DNA of 62,000 nt from Tubiluchus corallicola (lineage: Eukaryota; Priapulida; Priapulimorpha; Priapulimorphida; Tubiluchidae): the NCBI GenBank assembly GCA_030141605.1, contig JAQGDQ010000010.1, forward strand, positions 497,501 to 559,500, written 5' to 3'. The notes under the pieces are model-generated. The model had not been told where the DNA came from. It saw only the letters and a list, made by a program, of their open reading frames with translations, and ran no database searches. The translations under genes and the position numbers were made by a program. This document shows, in pieces, positions 59,687 through 62,000 of this stretch (positions are counted from its first letter, which is position 1; each line of letters begins with the position of its first letter).

Positions 59687-59935
59687 TTTAACTCAAAATT
59701 ATTTTAACAAATGGTTAAATCTATTATGTGTAAATTTTTTGTAAATAGTAATTGTGATGTACAGATGTTACTCGTAGATTGCAAAACTTTATTACATTAC
59801 AGTTACTCTTTATTGCAATGTTGCTTTGCTATAATAATACCCAATCACATTTTTGCCCCCGTTAGCTAGTAGTTAGGTGTTGGCCTTAATTAATTATGTT
59901 GAGCTCAATTATACAACATACAAGCAATTTAACGT

Positions 59936-60145
59936 GTAAAATGTAACAAAAGCGCCCGTTTGTGTTTTAGCTAATATAGTGTCATATTTGTCTGGCCCTG
60001 TCCTATTGCTCTATGTAAAATTCCTGTTAAATTACCTGTACTGTAGAGCTTAGTTTTTACCAGAATGTGACCCAAGACATTATGCTTTAATTCTACCTTC
60101 TGATTGGTCGATTTGCAAAAGTTCATAATTGCTTGGCTGCATTCT
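59936..60145 (+). repeat. Interspersed ~220-bp repeat, copy 2
   Basis: Opposite-orientation counterpart of 46697-46925, aligning throughout with scattered substitutions and a short insertion near CATAATTGCTTGG. Class unknown. Confidence 0.85.
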
Positions 60146-60596
60146 CGTATACCAGGAAATTGGACTGATCATTCTGAGTTTGGTCTGACAAGATGGGCGG
60201 ACGTTTCCCGTCATCTAACTAATTACTGTAGTTGTTTACTTTTACATACTTTCAAGTATATACGTCTTAGAATTATGTGGTGATTGCTGGAACTTTCTAA
60301 TAAAACTTGACGTTGTTGTTGATTTGATGTTGTTGACCTGGTACTGATATGGTTTACCGAGTGATGTACATAGACTCTTGCAAAGCTGTAAATATTTGCT
60401 GCACTTTGACTTGTTAAAGCGATTGCCTAGAGGAAGCTAAGTGGCCTGCTAGTCATATAGGCACAGAGATCCAGGCAACCTACTCATCATTCAAGTGGTG
60501 GAGGAGACGTGGCGGTCATTTCAGCTAGATGGCTTTTTTTCGTTTGGTGTGGACGTGGTAGGGAACTGGAAAAGTTCCACGTTGGTTGACATAGGA

Positions 60597-60669
60597 AGCA
60601 TCGAATGCCCGACGGTTTGATGGATTAGGACGCATCCGATGCCGGGTGGTTCGATGGATGGATTAGGAC
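60597..60669 (+). repeat. Two-copy ~35-bp tandem repeat
   Basis: Units GCATCGAATGCCCGACGGTT… and GCATCCGATGCCGGGTGGTT…, each ending GATGGATTAGGAC, lie at 60597-60631 and 60632-60669. The second has an extra GATG. Confidence 0.8.
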
Positions 60670-60786
60670 GAGTTGATGGTCCATAGTAGAGGCGCTCACC
60701 GAGCTTATTCAAATTGAGTATTAGACCGGTCTCTAATTCATTCTTACGTAATTGAGCAGCATCGCTTGTTCTGTGCAATGCGCATT

Positions 60787-61215
<429 letters not shown>

Positions 61216-62000
61216 CAAGTAAGATATCGTTTTTCTTTTTTGTTTTTTTTTGGTTGTTAGTTCGTTAAAATACTTACAAAGATTACTTACTACAAGCATT
61301 ATGAAGTTTACGAGACGTTTAGAAGAGCATCATAACACGTTTAGAAGTTATCACATATCGAACTCATTTGCATAGGCATAAAAGTATTGAACGGATACTC
61401 GGCAGTGGTGAACTATGCTTTACTTTTCTTTTACTGAGATTTAACAAGATTATTCCTGACATTTTCCAAATAACGTTAACACCGTCACAGTAATTATACT
61501 AACTGTTGTTATATGAGGAATGCTTGCAATAAAATCTTTACTTTTAATTTAATCATTTTCGTATCAGTATTTACCTGAATATCTTCTACAATTTTCCTTG
61601 ATGCATGACCATCTGTTACACACCTTTCTTAGTTCATTTATGTGTTTAAGTGACACAACTCATTGTAGATGGTTAGACGAGAACTTTACTGTCAAGGCGA
61701 GTGAAATTCTTGGTCCAACCATCTACTAGAATCTGTGTTAAGAAAAACGCCTAGCTGAAAATAAGAAGCAACAACAAAAAGGCATATGCTGAGTTGAGCA
61801 AACCCAGAATGAGTAAAGGTAATGACTTTTTGTGAAAAAGGTAAATATACGTTCTAAAACCTGCAACATCTAACAAGATCATATATTTTTTGGTTTATAT
61901 ATGCTAAACTAATGCAAATGAAGTTTCCTCGAATTCAGGAGATTTCCTCGTTAACAGGAGACTCGTTTCTTAAATTGACCGGTGCATATGATAATTCAAT
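61216..62000. other. Unassigned DNA
   Basis: No recognised gene. A 10-bp perfect inverted repeat, GTAGATGGTT (about 61666) and AACCATCTAC (about 61717), is the only structure noted. Confidence 0.5.

Overview
The window looks like non-coding nuclear DNA from an animal, most likely an invertebrate, with low GC judged by eye. The evidence is a rhodopsin-class neuropeptide-receptor exon ending in a clean GTAAGT splice donor, many decayed non-LTR retrotransposon (LINE) pieces, tRNA-headed SINEs, small DNA transposons, a degenerate CCCTAA tract (animal-type telomere motif) and very long simple repeats. A lophotrochozoan such as a mollusc would fit, but nothing fixes the phylum. There is no bacterial-style gene organisation, and most open frames are simple repeats or chance.

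Layout. 1-2115: a 441-bp direct duplication flanking a segment with a SINE. 4813-6222: a cluster of inverted GTCCGACATTA-type motifs, perhaps a DNA transposon. 8160-8980: a large TTTC tract. 10733-12190: a possible hAT remnant, a TTAA-bounded mini-element and a hammerhead-like motif. 15433-15842: one possible small minus-strand gene. 16897-17090: a foldback element. 19080-19922: the only confident gene part, the first coding exon of a peptide GPCR on the plus strand. Its later exons were not found in the 42 kb downstream. 20600-21130: CCAA-rich low-complexity DNA. 21440-29240: four LINE remnants, one of whose 3' tails has grown into a compound (ATT)(AGT) microsatellite. 30-36 kb: SINEs and a repeat family, one copy of which sits inside a 29-bp minisatellite. 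40-44 kb: LINE endonuclease and linker remnants and a Tc1-type transposase tail. 45-60 kb: more SINEs, three further TTAA-element copies and a 585-bp hAT-like element nested in one of them. 57031-57895: 173 pentanucleotides in one register. 59544-59686: a foldback element enclosing telomere-like DNA. 60787-61215: a hexanucleotide array whose blocks differ stepwise by single bases.

There is no operon-like cooperation among genes here. The window records repeated waves of transposition and microsatellite growth around one receptor gene. The best candidates for new description are the five-copy TTAA mini-element family with its nested hAT insertion, the telomere-bearing foldback, the two ordered variant arrays, and a receptor exon lacking the near-universal TM2 aspartate.
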